Part shown: positions 11,970-22,052 of the stretch, piece by piece
Position numbering within the stretch: position 1 is the stretch's first letter
Layout of the letters: the number at the start of each line of letters is the position of its first letter
Source of the DNA: Aplidium turbinatum
Lineage: Eukaryota; Chordata; Ascidiacea; Aplousobranchia; Polyclinidae
Assembly (NCBI GenBank): GCA_918807975.1
Contig: OU964932.1
Span: 17,329,501-17,393,500 of the forward strand
Length of the DNA stretch: 64,000 bases
Direction: 5' to 3'
Translations under genes and position numbers: made by a program
Notes under the pieces: model-generated
Told to the model about the DNA's origin: nothing
The model's input: only the letters and a program-made list of their open reading frames with translations
The model's database searches: none

Positions 11970-12188
11970 CTAGACTCGCCTTCCAATTTTGCATAATTGC
12001 ATAATATATGACATATGACGACAAAAATGCTGTTTTGCATTATTTCCTTTAACAGTTTTAACCACTTGACTGCATATTAGACACATCATAGTATGCGCTG
12101 CCGTCTCCATCATGAAATAACCCAACTCCCATTTGGAATTGAATACCCTTTTCTCCTCTGCTAGTGTTCTTTTTCTTTTTAAGGACAT
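11970..12188 (-). pseudogene. Relic hAT transposase N-terminus (ZBED5/GTF2IRD2-like)
   Basis: The frame begins MSLKRKRTLAEEKRVFNSKW and continues with ...MMCLICSQVVKTVKGNNAKQHF..H. The KRK..AEEKRVFN..WE start and the C-x2-C...H zinc pattern are those of the BED-type N-terminus of Charlie-like hAT transposases. Only 72 codons remain, with no catalytic region. Nested element B lies just upstream of this start codon (12194). Confidence 0.7.
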
Positions 12189-12201
12189 AATGCAATGTAG
12201 G

Positions 12202-12670
12202 CAGTGCCGGTCTTAGGGTATTTCGGGCCCTGTGGGGAATATGCTTTGCGGGCCCTAATGACAATGATCCAATTCAGTAGCGTAGCTAGGTATTTGAAAG
12301 GGGAGGGGGTTTTGACGGCGTGTTCGCCGAAGGCGACACCCAGCGTCTGGACTGGAATGCCTCAGAAATTTTTGAAAAATTACTTTGAATTTAGTGAATT
12401 CTGAGAGCATGTTCAACAAAAATTTGGGTATGAATATTACTGTAAAATGGTGCTTGCCTCACCCTCACCCTCAGCACTTGCCTCACCCTAAAGCCGCAAC
12501 TATGACTTCAAGGAATAGGCTACCGGTACTTGCTTGTGAATCGAATTGAATTTTTTTCCATTGGAAATGACAAAAATTACTGCATTTTTTGAGTAGCCTA
12601 AATTGCGGGGCCCCCTAATTTTCGGGCACTGTGCGATCGCACGATTTGCACACCCCAAAGACCGGCACTG
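12202..12670. mobile_element. hAT element B nested in element A (469 bp)
   Basis: Termini CAGTGCCGGTCTT and AAGACCGGCACTG are a perfect 13-bp inverted repeat. The 8-bp duplication is AATGTAGG (12194-12201, 12671-12678). GGGCCCT and GGGGCCCC words sit near the two ends. It contains the start of a further element at 12275. Confidence 0.92.
12275..12400 (+). mobile_element. hAT-like fragment C nested in element B
   Basis: Starts CAGTAGCGTAGCTAGG followed by a G-run and TTCGCCGAAGGCGACACCC, the usual look of a hAT 5' end. I find no matching right end or target duplication, so this is a fragment or a diverged element; the end is arbitrary. Confidence 0.5.
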
Positions 12671-14639
12671 AATGTAGGCTACCGTTACAATGAAATTAGG
12701 TTGAGGAAAAAGTTTTGTCTCAAAACGATTTTAACAATATAGCCTAGCTTCAAAAACTTATGATGACAATGTTTTTCAAGTTTTAAAATTTGAAATATTA
12801 TATATAATTACAAGCTACAAGGGTATCCGGTGGTTCTAGATATCCCTGTATAATATTTAAAATACATTTCATTTTTATTAATGAAATAATTTTTTTATTT
12901 TAAAAACAGGGCACGGCCGCCAACACATGCTTATTAAATTACGTGTTAACGGCCGCAGGTTGAACACCGTTGGTGTAGATGTATGCTCTTGCTTTCCAAC
13001 GATGGCAAAATTGTTAAAATCCGAGCAGAAACGAGAAAATTACCGCACGTTCAGTGGAAGCACTATTTACCGATCACAGCAAACAGGGGGTGGCATATAC
13101 TGAATAAGGATCGATTCGCCTTTACAATCCATTAAAAAAGCTTCGCTGGGCGGTTAAGTTTGAACGACGATTGCTCGTTTGGTAGATGAGATATAAATCT
13201 GAAACTTTTCATGTGAATAAAGTAAGACATACTCTTTCCATTTGCAAAAGTTTAGGTAAAAAAAAAAAAAGTTTGAACGACGATTGCTCGTTTGGTAGAT
13301 GAGATATCAATCTGAAACATTTCAGGTGCATAAAGCAAGACATGCTCTTTCAACTTATAAAGGATTAATGATTTTCTTGTGAAAATTAAATTGCTGAGAA
13401 TTGGTACAAATTGGTGAAGTTTAAGTTACCACAAGATAAATCTGGTACTTACTTTATGCTTGCATTTAATTGATTCGCGTATATATATAATTTTACTTTC
13501 CAACGATGGCAAAATTGTTAAAATCCAAGCAGAAACGAGAAAACTACAGCAAGTTTAGTAGAAGCATTATTTACCGATCACAGCAAACAAGGGGGTGGCG
13601 TATACTGAATAAGGATCGATTCGCCTTTACAACGCATTGGAAAAAAGTGTCGTCGAGCGGCTACGTTTGAACGACGATTGCCAGTTTTGTAGATAAGATA
13701 TAAACTTGAAACTTTCTAGGTGCATAAAGCAAGACATACACTTTCCATTTGCACAGGCTTAATAATTTTATTGTATAAAGTAAGTTGCTGAGAATTGGTA
13801 CAATTTGGTGAAGTTTAAGTTATCACAAGATAAAGCTAATAATTACTTTGTGCTACTGTTCAATTTATTCGTGTAGATGTATGATCGTGCTTTCCAACGA
13901 TGGCAAAGTTGTTAAAATCCGAGCAGAAACAAGAAAACTACAGCAAGTTTAGTGGAAGCACTATTTACCAATCACAGCAAGCAGGGGGTGGCGTATGCTG
14001 AATAAGGATCGATTCGCCTTTACAATGCATTGAAAAAAGCTTCGCTGGGCGGTTAAGTTTTAACGACGATTGCTCGTTTGGTAGATGAGATATAAACCTG
14101 AAACTTTTCAGGTGAATAAAGCAAGACATACTCTTTGAATTTGCAAAATAATAATGATTTTATTGTAAAAATTGAAATGCTGAGAATTGGTACATGTTGG
14201 TGAAGTTTAAGTTATCACAAGATAAAGTTAGTGCTTACTTTGTGATTGTGTTTAATTGATTCGGGTAGATGTATGATTGTACTTTCCAACGATGGCAAAA
14301 TTGTTAAAATCCGAGTAGAAATGAGAAAACTACAGCACTTTCAGTGGAAGGACTATTTACCGATCACTGTAAACAGGGGGTGGCGTATACTGAATAAGGA
14401 TCGATTCGCCTTTACAATGCATTGGAAAGAAGCTTCGCTGGGCGGTTAAGTTTGAACGACGATTGCTCGTTTAGTAAATGAGATATCAATCTGAAACTTT
14501 TCAGGTGAATAAAGCAAGACATACTCTTTCAATTTGCAAAATAATAATGATTTTATTGTAAAAATTAAATTGCTGAGAATTGTTACAAGTTGGTGAAGTT
14601 TAAGTTATTACAAGATAAAGATAGTACTTGTTCTGGATT

Positions 14640-17600
14640 TGTAGTTAATTGATTCGGGTAGATGTATGATTGTGCTTTCCAACGATGGCAAAATTGTTCA
14701 AATCCGAGCAGAAACGAGAAAACTACAGCAAGTTTAGTGGAAGCACTATTTACCGATCACTGCAAACAGGGGGTGGCGTATAGGCTACTGAATAAGGATC
14801 GATTCGCCTTTACAATGCATTGAAAAAAAGCTTCGCTGGGCGGTTAAGTTTGAACGACGATTGCTCGCTTGGTAGATAAGATATAAACCTGACACTTTTC
14901 AGGTGAATAAAGCAAGACATATTCTTTCCATTTGCATAATATTAATGATTTTGTTGTAAAAATTAAATTGCTGAGAATTGGTGCAAGTTGGTGAAGTTTA
15001 AGTTATCACAAGATAAAGATAGTACTTACTTTGTGCTTGTGTTTAATTGATTCGGGTAGATATATAATTGTACTTTCCAACGGTGGCAAAATTGTTAAAT
15101 TCCGAGCAGAAACAAGAAAACTACAGCAAGTTTAGTGGAAGGACTATTTACCGATCACTGCAAACAGGGGGTGGCGTATACTGAATAAGGATCGATTCGC
15201 CTTTACAATGCATAGAAAAAAGGCTTTGCTGGGCGGTTAAGTTTGAACGACGATTGCTCGTCTGGTAGATGAGATATAAACCTGAAACTTTTCAGGTGAA
15301 TAAAGCAAGACATACTCTTTCAATTTGTAAAGGATTAATGATTTTATTGTAAAAATTAAATTGCTGAAAATCGGTACAAATTGGTGAAGTTTAAGTTATT
15401 ACAAGATAAAGATAGTAGCCTACTTGTTTTGGATTTGTAGCCAATTGATTCGGGTAGATGTATGATTGTGCTTTCCAACAATGGAAAAATTGTTCAAATC
15501 CGAGCAGAAACGAGAAAACTACAGCAAGTTTAGTAGAAGCACTATTTACCGATCACTGCAAACAGGGGGTGGCGTATACTAAATAAGGATCGATTCGCCT
15601 TTACAATGCATTGAAAAAAAGCTTCGCTGGGCGGTTAAGTTTGAACGACGATTGCTCGTTTGGTAGATAAGATATAAACCTGAAATTTTTCAGGTGAATA
15701 AAGCAAGACATGCTCTTTCAATTTGTCAAGGATTATTGATTTTCTTGTGAAAATTAAATTGCTGAGAATCGTTACATTTGGTGAAGTTTAAGTTATCACA
15801 AGATAAATCTGGTGCTTAATTTGTGCTTGCATTTAATTGATTCGCGTGTATATATAATTGTATTTTCCAACGATGGCAAAATTGTTCAAATCCGAGCAGA
15901 AACGAGAAAACTACAGCAAGTTTAGTAGAAGCACTATTTACCGATCACTGCAAACAGGGGGTGGCGTATACTAAATAAGGATCGATTCGCCTTTACAATG
16001 CATTGAAAAAAAGCTTCGCTGGGCGGTTAAGTTTGAACGACGATTGCTCGTTTGGTAGATAAGATATAAACCTGAAATTTTTCAGGTGAATAAAGCAAGA
16101 CATACTCTTTCCATTTGCAAAATAATAATGATTTTATTGTAAAAATTAAATTGCTGAGAATTGGTACAAGTTGGTGAAGTTTAAGTTATCACAAGATAAC
16201 CTTAGTGCTTACTTTGTGCTTGTGTTTAATTGATTCGGGCAGATATATAATTGTACTTTTCAACGATGGCAAAATTGTTCAAATCCAAGCAGAAATGAGA
16301 AAACTACAGCAAGTTTAGTGGAAGGACTATTTACCGATCACTGCAAACAGGGGGTGGCGTATACTGAATAAGGATCGATTCGCCTTTACAATGCATTGAA
16401 AAAAGGCTTTGTTGGGCGGTTAAGTTTGAACGACGATTGCTCGTCTGGTAGATGAGATATAAACCTGAAACGTTTCAGGTGAATAAAGCAACACATACTC
16501 TTTCAATTTGTAAAGGATTAATGATTTTCTTGTAAAAATTAAATTGCTGAGAATCGGTACAAATTGGTAAAGTTTAAGTTATTACAAGATAAAGATAGTA
16601 CTTGTTTTGGATTTGTAGCCAATTGATTCGTTTAGATGTATGATTGTGCTTTCCAACGATGGCAAAATTGTTCAAATCCGAGCAGAAACGAGAAAACTAC
16701 AGCAAGTTTAGTGGAAGCACTATTTACCGATCACTGCAAACATGGGGTGGCGTATAGGCTACTGAATAAGGATCGATTCGCCTTTACAATGCATTGAAAA
16801 AAAGCTTCGCTGGGCGGTTAAGTTTGAACGACGATTGCTCGCTTGGTAGATGAGATATAAACCTGACACTTTTCAGGTGAATAAAGCAAGACATATTCTT
16901 TCCATTTGCATAATATTAATGATTTTGTTGTAAAAATTAAATTGCTGAGAATTGGTGCAAGTTGGTGAAGTTTAAGTTATCACAAGATAAAGATAGTACT
17001 TACTTTGTGCTTGTGTTTAATTGATTCGGGTAGATATATAATTGTACTTTCCAACGGTGGCAAAATTGTTAAATTCCGAGCAGAAACAAGAAAACTACAG
17101 CAAGTTTAGTGGAAGGACTATTTACCGATCACTGCAAACAGGGGGTGGCGTATACTGAATAAGGATCGATTCGCCTTTACAATGCATAGAAAAAAGGCTT
17201 TGCTGGGCGGTTAAGTTTGAACGACGATTGCTCGTCTGGTAGATGAGATATAAACCTGAAACTTTTCAGGTGAATAAAGCAAGACATACTCTTTCAATTT
17301 GTAAAGGATTAATGATTTTCTTGTAAAAATTAAATTGCTGAAAATCGGTACAAATTGGTGAAGTTTAAGTTATTACAAGATAAAGATAGTAGCCTACTTG
17401 TTTTGGATTTGTAGCCAATTGATTCGGGTAGATGTATGATTGTGCTTTCCAACGATGGAAAAATTGTTCAAATCCGAGCAGAAACAAGAAAACTACAGCA
17501 AGTTTAGTTGAAGCACTATTTACCGATCACTGCAAACAGGGGGTGGCGTATACTGAATAAGGATCGATTCGCTTTTACAATGCATTGAAAAAAGCTTCGC

Positions 17601-19200
17601 TGGGCGGTTAAGTTTGAACGACGATTGCTCGTTTGGTAGATGAGATATAAACCTGAAACTTTTCAGGTGCATAAAGCAAGACATACTCTTTCAATTTGTA
17701 AAGGATTAATGATTTTCTTGTGAAAATTAAATTGCTGAGAATCGTTACATTTGGTGAAGTTTAAGTTATCACAAGATAAATCTGGTGCTTAATTTGTGCT
17801 TGCATTTAATTGATTCGCGTATATATATAATTTTACTTTCCAACGATGGCAAAATTGTTCAAATCCGAGCAGAAACGAGAAAAGTACAGCAAGTTTAGTA
17901 GAAGCACTATTTACCGATCACTGCAAACAGGGGGTGGCGTATACTAAATAAGGATCGATTCGCCTTTACAATGCATTGAAAAAAAGCTTCGCTGGGCGGT
18001 TAAGTTTGAACGACGATTGCTCGTTTGGTAGATAAGATATAAACCTGAAATCTTTCAGGTGAATAAAGCAAGACATACTCTTTCCATTTGCAAAATAATA
18101 ATGATTTTATTGTAAAAATTAAATTGCTGAGAATTGGTACAAATTGGTGAAGTTTAAGTTATCACAAGATAAAGTTAGTACTTACTTTGTGCTTGTGTTT
18201 AATTGATTCGGGTAGATATATAATTGTACTTTTCAACGATGGCAAAATTGTTCAAATCCAAGCAGAAATGAGAAAACTACAGCAAGTTTAGTGGAAGGAC
18301 TATTTACCGATCACTGCAAACAGGGGGTGGCGTATAATACTGAATAAGGATCGATTCGCCTTTACAATGCATTGAAAAAAGGCTTTGCTGGGCGGTTAAG
18401 TTTGAACGACGATTGCTCGTCTGGTAGATGAGATATAAACCTGAAACGTTTCAGGTGAATAAAGCAAGACATACTCTTTCAATTTGTAAAGGATTAATGA
18501 TTTTCTTGTAAAAATTAAATTGCTGAGAATCGGTACAAATTGGTAAAGTTTAAGTTATTACAAGATAAAGATAGTAGCCTACTTGTTTTGGATTTGTAGC
18601 CAATTGATTCGGGTAGATGTATGATTGTGCTTTCCAACGATGGCAAAATTGTTCAAATCCGAGCAGAAACGAGAAAACTACAGCAAGTTTAGTGGAAGCA
18701 CTATTTACCGATCACTGCAAACATGGGGTGGCGTATAGGCTACTGAATAAGGATCGATTCGCCTTTACAATGCATTGAAAAAAAGCTTCGCTGGGCGGTT
18801 AAGTTTGAACGACGATTGCTCGCTTGGTAGATGAGATATAAACCTGACACTTTTCAGGTGAATAAAGCAAGACATATTCTTTCCATTTGCATAATATTAA
18901 TGATTTTGTTGTAAAAATTAAATTGCTGAGAATTGGTGCAAGTTGGTGAAGTTTAAGTCATCACAAGATAAAGATAGTACTTACTTTGTGCTTGTGTTTA
19001 ATTGATTCGGGTAGATATGTAATTGTACTTTCCAACGGTGGCAAAATTGTTAAATTCCGAGCAGAAACAAGAAAACTACAGCAAGTTTAGTGGAAGGACT
19101 ATTTACCGATCACTGCAAACAGGGGGTGGCGTATACTGAATAAGGATCGATTCGCCTTTACAATGCATAGAAAAAAGGCTTTGCTGGGCGGTTAAGTTTG
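14640..19200 (-). repeat. Higher-order repeat of about 1.98 kb (five monomers)
   Basis: A rare variant, GTGGCGTATAGGCTACTG, occurs at 14781, 16755 and 18736, spaced 1974 and 1981 bp. A second variant, GATAGTAGCCTACTTG, is found at 15416, 17390 and (in a rearranged place) 18575. Units 14640-16615 and 16616-18596 match monomer by monomer and a third begins at 18597. This indicates recent amplification in blocks of five monomers. Confidence 0.85.
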
Positions 19201-19639
19201 AACGACGATTGCCAGTTTTGTGGATAAGATATAAACCTGAAAGTTTTCATGTGTATAAAGCAAGACATATTCTTTTAGTTTGCAAAGATTTAATGATTTT
19301 ATTGTAAAAATTAAATTGCTGAGAATTGTTACAAGTTGGTAAAGTTTAAGTTATCACAAGATAAAGCTAGTACCTATTTTTTGCTACTGTTTATTTGATT
19401 CGTGTAGATGTATGATCGTGCTTTCCAACGATGGCAAAATTGTTCAAATCCGAGCAGAAACGAGAAAACTACAGCAAGTTTAGTGGAAGCACTATTTACC
19501 GATCACAACAAACAGGGGGTGGCTTATACTGAATAAGGATCGATTCGCCTTTACAATGCATTGGAAAAAAGTGTCGCCCAGCGGCTACGTTTGAACGACG
19601 GTTGCCCGTTTTGTAGATAAGATATAAACCTGAAACTTT

Positions 19640-20035
19640 CCAGGTGCATAAAGCAAGACATACTCTTTGCAGTTGCGTTAGATTGGTACTTTTATTGTAA
19701 AAATTAAAATGCGAGCTGAACTTAGATAGCTACAACACATTTAGTTGCAAACGTTTCATATTTTTATTTTTAAAGTTTAATTGGGTAAATTTTTAGCTGA
19801 ATTGATGCAATTTGGTAAATTTTATGTCATTCTAGGTAGTTATATTCAACACTCGACGTTGGTTTAATGTTTTTATTGTAAAAACACAGTAAAATTGTTA
19901 AAAAATCCATATCCATTCCGCTTTATCACCTTCATTCCGCCGCTTTTCAGCATCCTTTTTTTCACCCCTTATGTAGTAGTTGCGTCCGTTTTGTGACGTC
20001 ATGTTGACTAGGGTGGCGTATTCTATACTTGCACC
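19640..20035 (-). repeat. Right terminal inverted repeat, unique part
   Basis: Reverse complement of 6500-6905 with few differences. It ends GGGTGGCGTATTCTATACTT-GCACC at 20035. The near identity of the two ends argues for a recent insertion or for continuing homogenisation. Confidence 0.9.
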
Positions 20036-20043
20036 TGAAACTG
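20036..20043. repeat. Target site duplication of the foldback element, right
   Basis: TGAAACTG, identical to 6492-6499. Confidence 0.9.
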
Positions 20044-20057
20044 ATGATATGATGAAG

Positions 20058-20272
20058 CCTGGTTTTTTTTTTCAGTCATTTATCGGTCATTGACTGATTT
20101 TTTAGCAAAATGTCCGAAAAAAATATAGTCAATTCGGTCAAAATGTCCGAAAAAATGTGAAAAAAAGAAAAAATATGACCAAAAATGACCGAAATAAATA
20201 AAAAAATGACCGAATTTTTTCAAGCCATTTCGGACAAATGACCGAAAAGTTTCAGCGAAAAAAAAACCCAGG
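20058..20272. mobile_element. Short T/A-ended MITE with GACCGAAA repeats
   Basis: The left end CCTGGTTTTTTTTTTCAG and right end GCGAAAAAAAAACCCAGG are near inverted repeats. They are flanked by GATGAAG(C) at 20051-20058 and 20273-20280 (7 or 8 bp, depending on how one shared C is assigned). The interior repeats GTCCGAAAAAA, ATGACCGAA and their complements. It is probably a hAT-type MITE and lies 15 bp beyond the foldback element. Confidence 0.75.
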
Positions 20273-20716
20273 GATGAAGCATGTTACCAGTGAAGTTCTA
20301 GTAGTTCTAACACCTTGCCCTCTACCAGGTTTTAGACTGTTGATAATACCCACTGTATTGTTTTTGCTAGTCTTGCAAGGCCTGGTGTGTTGCGTTTTGA
20401 AATAGTTTTGCCCACGACAGGATTTCTTTCAGGGTTTTGTTTGCCTACCTTTCTCTTCATGGTGAGCTAATGCATCAAAGAGTTTTTCCCTTAAGACCAT
20501 CAGCACTTTTGCTAATGCACCAAGGTTGATCAGCATAGCAACTGTCTATTTTGTCTAGTGTTTGTTTCTATTTCATTTTTTACTTAGGATCGTAGTAGGC
20601 TTATAAATCGTTAAAAAAAAATTTTGCTTGCCTTTTTTTCTCTGTTTTTTTTTTTCTAAATTTTTTAAAATCCTAGGTACTAAGATGTTGTGACTGTGCC
20701 GTACTTAGTACTTATG

Positions 20717-20824
20717 CACATTATAACGTCCACGTTTTGTTATTTCTACCTTTTTCTAGGTCTCTGCTGTGTTTGACATCGTATATATATTGTTCTTCGT
20801 TGTGATTGTCAAAAATAAACTGTA
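20717..20824 (+). repeat. LINE/SINE-like 3' tail, copy 1
   Basis: The block CACATTATAACGTCCACGTT ... CTAGGTCTCTGCTGTGTTTG ... AAAAATAAACTG closely matches 41292-41403. The second copy ends in a short ACTGA repeat after AATAAA, like the tail of a non-LTR element or SINE. No coding part is attached. Confidence 0.65.
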
Positions 20825-20910
20825 TGCATACAGAGTATACCGGTAGTTGGGCCTGGACTACTCTTGGTTTCAACCAAGGTTTTCTGGATGACTGAATCTG
20901 TGTTACAAAT

Positions 20911-20994
20911 AGAGTTAATTTTAAAGCACAAGTACACTACCGGTACATAATTTTGAATGGAAAGTTACTGCCATTTTTAGCCTCTAGTATGTAA
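20911..20994 (+). repeat. Dispersed repeat, copy 2 (with 6-bp insert)
   Basis: Matches 2764-2841. The only sizeable difference is TACCGGTA (20938-20945) where copy 1 has TA. Confidence 0.8.
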
Positions 20995-21984
20995 GCTGTC
21001 TCAAAATCAGTCCAAAGTGTTTTGAATGATAGTCTGTAGCTGATAGAGTGTTGTTGAGGTCAAAATAAGGATTTACAGACAAGGCTTTTAAGCCGGCATA
21101 AAATTGCAACTGCTCCAGCTCCGGAGCTCTCTTCTATCAAGCTTTCTAAGTTTGAGGATACCGGTAAAGGTTTTCACAATCAATATCACATTGTATGAGT
21201 AGATTGTATTGGTGATCAGTGGTATGCACTTACTGTAAAAAATACCAAGTTATTTTTGGCATTACTCATTATTTTCCATATTTTTTTTTGATTTCATCAA
21301 AATAACAAAATTCCAACATCGTTATTGCTAATGGTGTATTTTTTGACAGACATTTTTTTTTTTTAAATTTCAAAAAACAATTGAATTTATTATTATTTTG
21401 GGCTAAGGCAAAAATTTATCACCCATGTAAGTTGAAGTGAAAAAATTACTTCAAAAGCGGCCACCCTAATACCACAATGATACCTAAAATACATTTATCC
21501 AAGGTCATGAACTTGACCACTGCCACACACAGTTGGCATACACACCTCTGGGCCGGAGTTGAAAAAAGTGACCGGAGTTTGCCGGAGGTTGTTCCATCAC
21601 TAGTTTCTGTTAGTAGTTTTCATTTTTGTTAAACAAACCGTATAGCCTTTAGAAGTTAGATGCTGCCACGCTAGTGGACAGAAACCTATAGCCTACTGCA
21701 TCTACAGTCTATATTCACAATGATTGAAAATAAACAATTGCTTGTGCACAGATCTATGATTCATTTTTTTTATTTTTATACCGTACCATAAAGTGAAGTA
21801 TTTTGTCAATCTTTACCATGTCATTGTGCAAAGGTTCATGGGGTTTAGCTTAACCTAGTCTCACACCAGTGTAACTAATTGGTTCTTCAGCAGCTTCTGG
21901 GTTAATTCGTAGTAGAGTCAGGCTAGACGTAGTATGAATGACTATAAGACCCTCTTGTTTTGACAATTAAAGTTAATTTTTGAC

Positions 21985-22052
21985 TGTACCTCTTTTCACT
22001 CATATTTGTTGCATCCACTAGATTTCATGAAGAATAATCTTCGTAATTAAAA
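21985..22052 (+). promoter_or_regulatory. Possible 5' splice (or trans-splice) acceptor and small uORF
   Basis: A pyrimidine-rich run ends in CACTAG (AG at 22020-22021), 31 bp before the start codon. It could accept an upstream 5' UTR exon, or a spliced leader if the species uses one. A 7-codon open frame, ATG at 22027 to TAA at 22050, would precede the main start in the mRNA. Both are inferred from sequence shape only. Confidence 0.35.

Larger units (their letters stand above)
11603..12972 (-). mobile_element. hAT element A (Charlie-like) inserted in a satellite monomer
   Basis: Ends CAGGAGTGCACAACC and GGTTGAACACCGTTG are imperfect inverted repeats of the hAT CAGNNGTGCNCAACC kind. The 8-bp duplication GTGTAGAT (11595-11602, 12973-12980) is monomer sequence, so the element landed after the array existed. 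On the - strand it keeps the start of a transposase (11970-12188). Element B is nested inside at 12202-12670. Total 1370 bp including B. Confidence 0.9.
11385..19640 (-). repeat. Right satellite array, ~393-bp monomer, about 19 copies, inverted
   Basis: The monomer is the reverse complement of the left-arm monomer. The marker GACGATTGCTC recurs about every 393-397 bp from 13.27 to 19.6 kb, with further copies at about 11391 and 13165. A truncated junction with an A-run lies at about 13258-13272. The array is interrupted by the hAT at 11603-12972. The two monomer kinds are again mixed, and part of the array forms longer units (14640-19200). Confidence 0.95.
6500..20035. mobile_element. Giant foldback-like DNA element (13.5 kb) with satellite arms
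   Basis: The outermost bases are inverted repeats: GGTGCAAGTATAGAAT at 6500 and its complement ending at 20035, inside a perfect 8-bp duplication (TGAAACTG). About 400 bp of unique sequence at each end are near-identical in inverted orientation. Inside these, both arms are arrays of a ~393-bp monomer, pointing in opposite directions, about 10 copies on the left and about 19 on the right. A short non-repetitive core lies at about 10985-11385. No reading frame of protein-like length exists, so the element must be moved in trans, if at all. The layout matches foldback (FB-type) elements. An 8-bp duplication fits hAT, P or Merlin-type transposases, and I cannot choose among them. A nested hAT at 11603-12972 splits the right arm. 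Confidence 0.88.
20281..22052. other. Region upstream of the mucin-like gene
   Basis: It holds two dispersed repeats (20717-20824, 20911-20994) and several long T-runs. No coding exon could be supported. Promoter elements and 5' untranslated exons of the gene at 22053 presumably lie here, but I could not identify a TATA box or start site. Confidence 0.5.

Noticed and set aside
6905-19640. Regular repeats as a CRISPR array or as a plain centromeric satellite block
   Set aside because: The repeat is 393 bp with no spacer structure, in an animal genome. Its inverted arms, unique ends and 8-bp duplication make a transposon the better reading, although a link to satellite DNA remains possible.
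21330-21620. Host exon near GGGCCGGAGTTG
   Set aside because: Short frames without acceptor-donor pairs in phase. The CCGGAG words look repeat-like.
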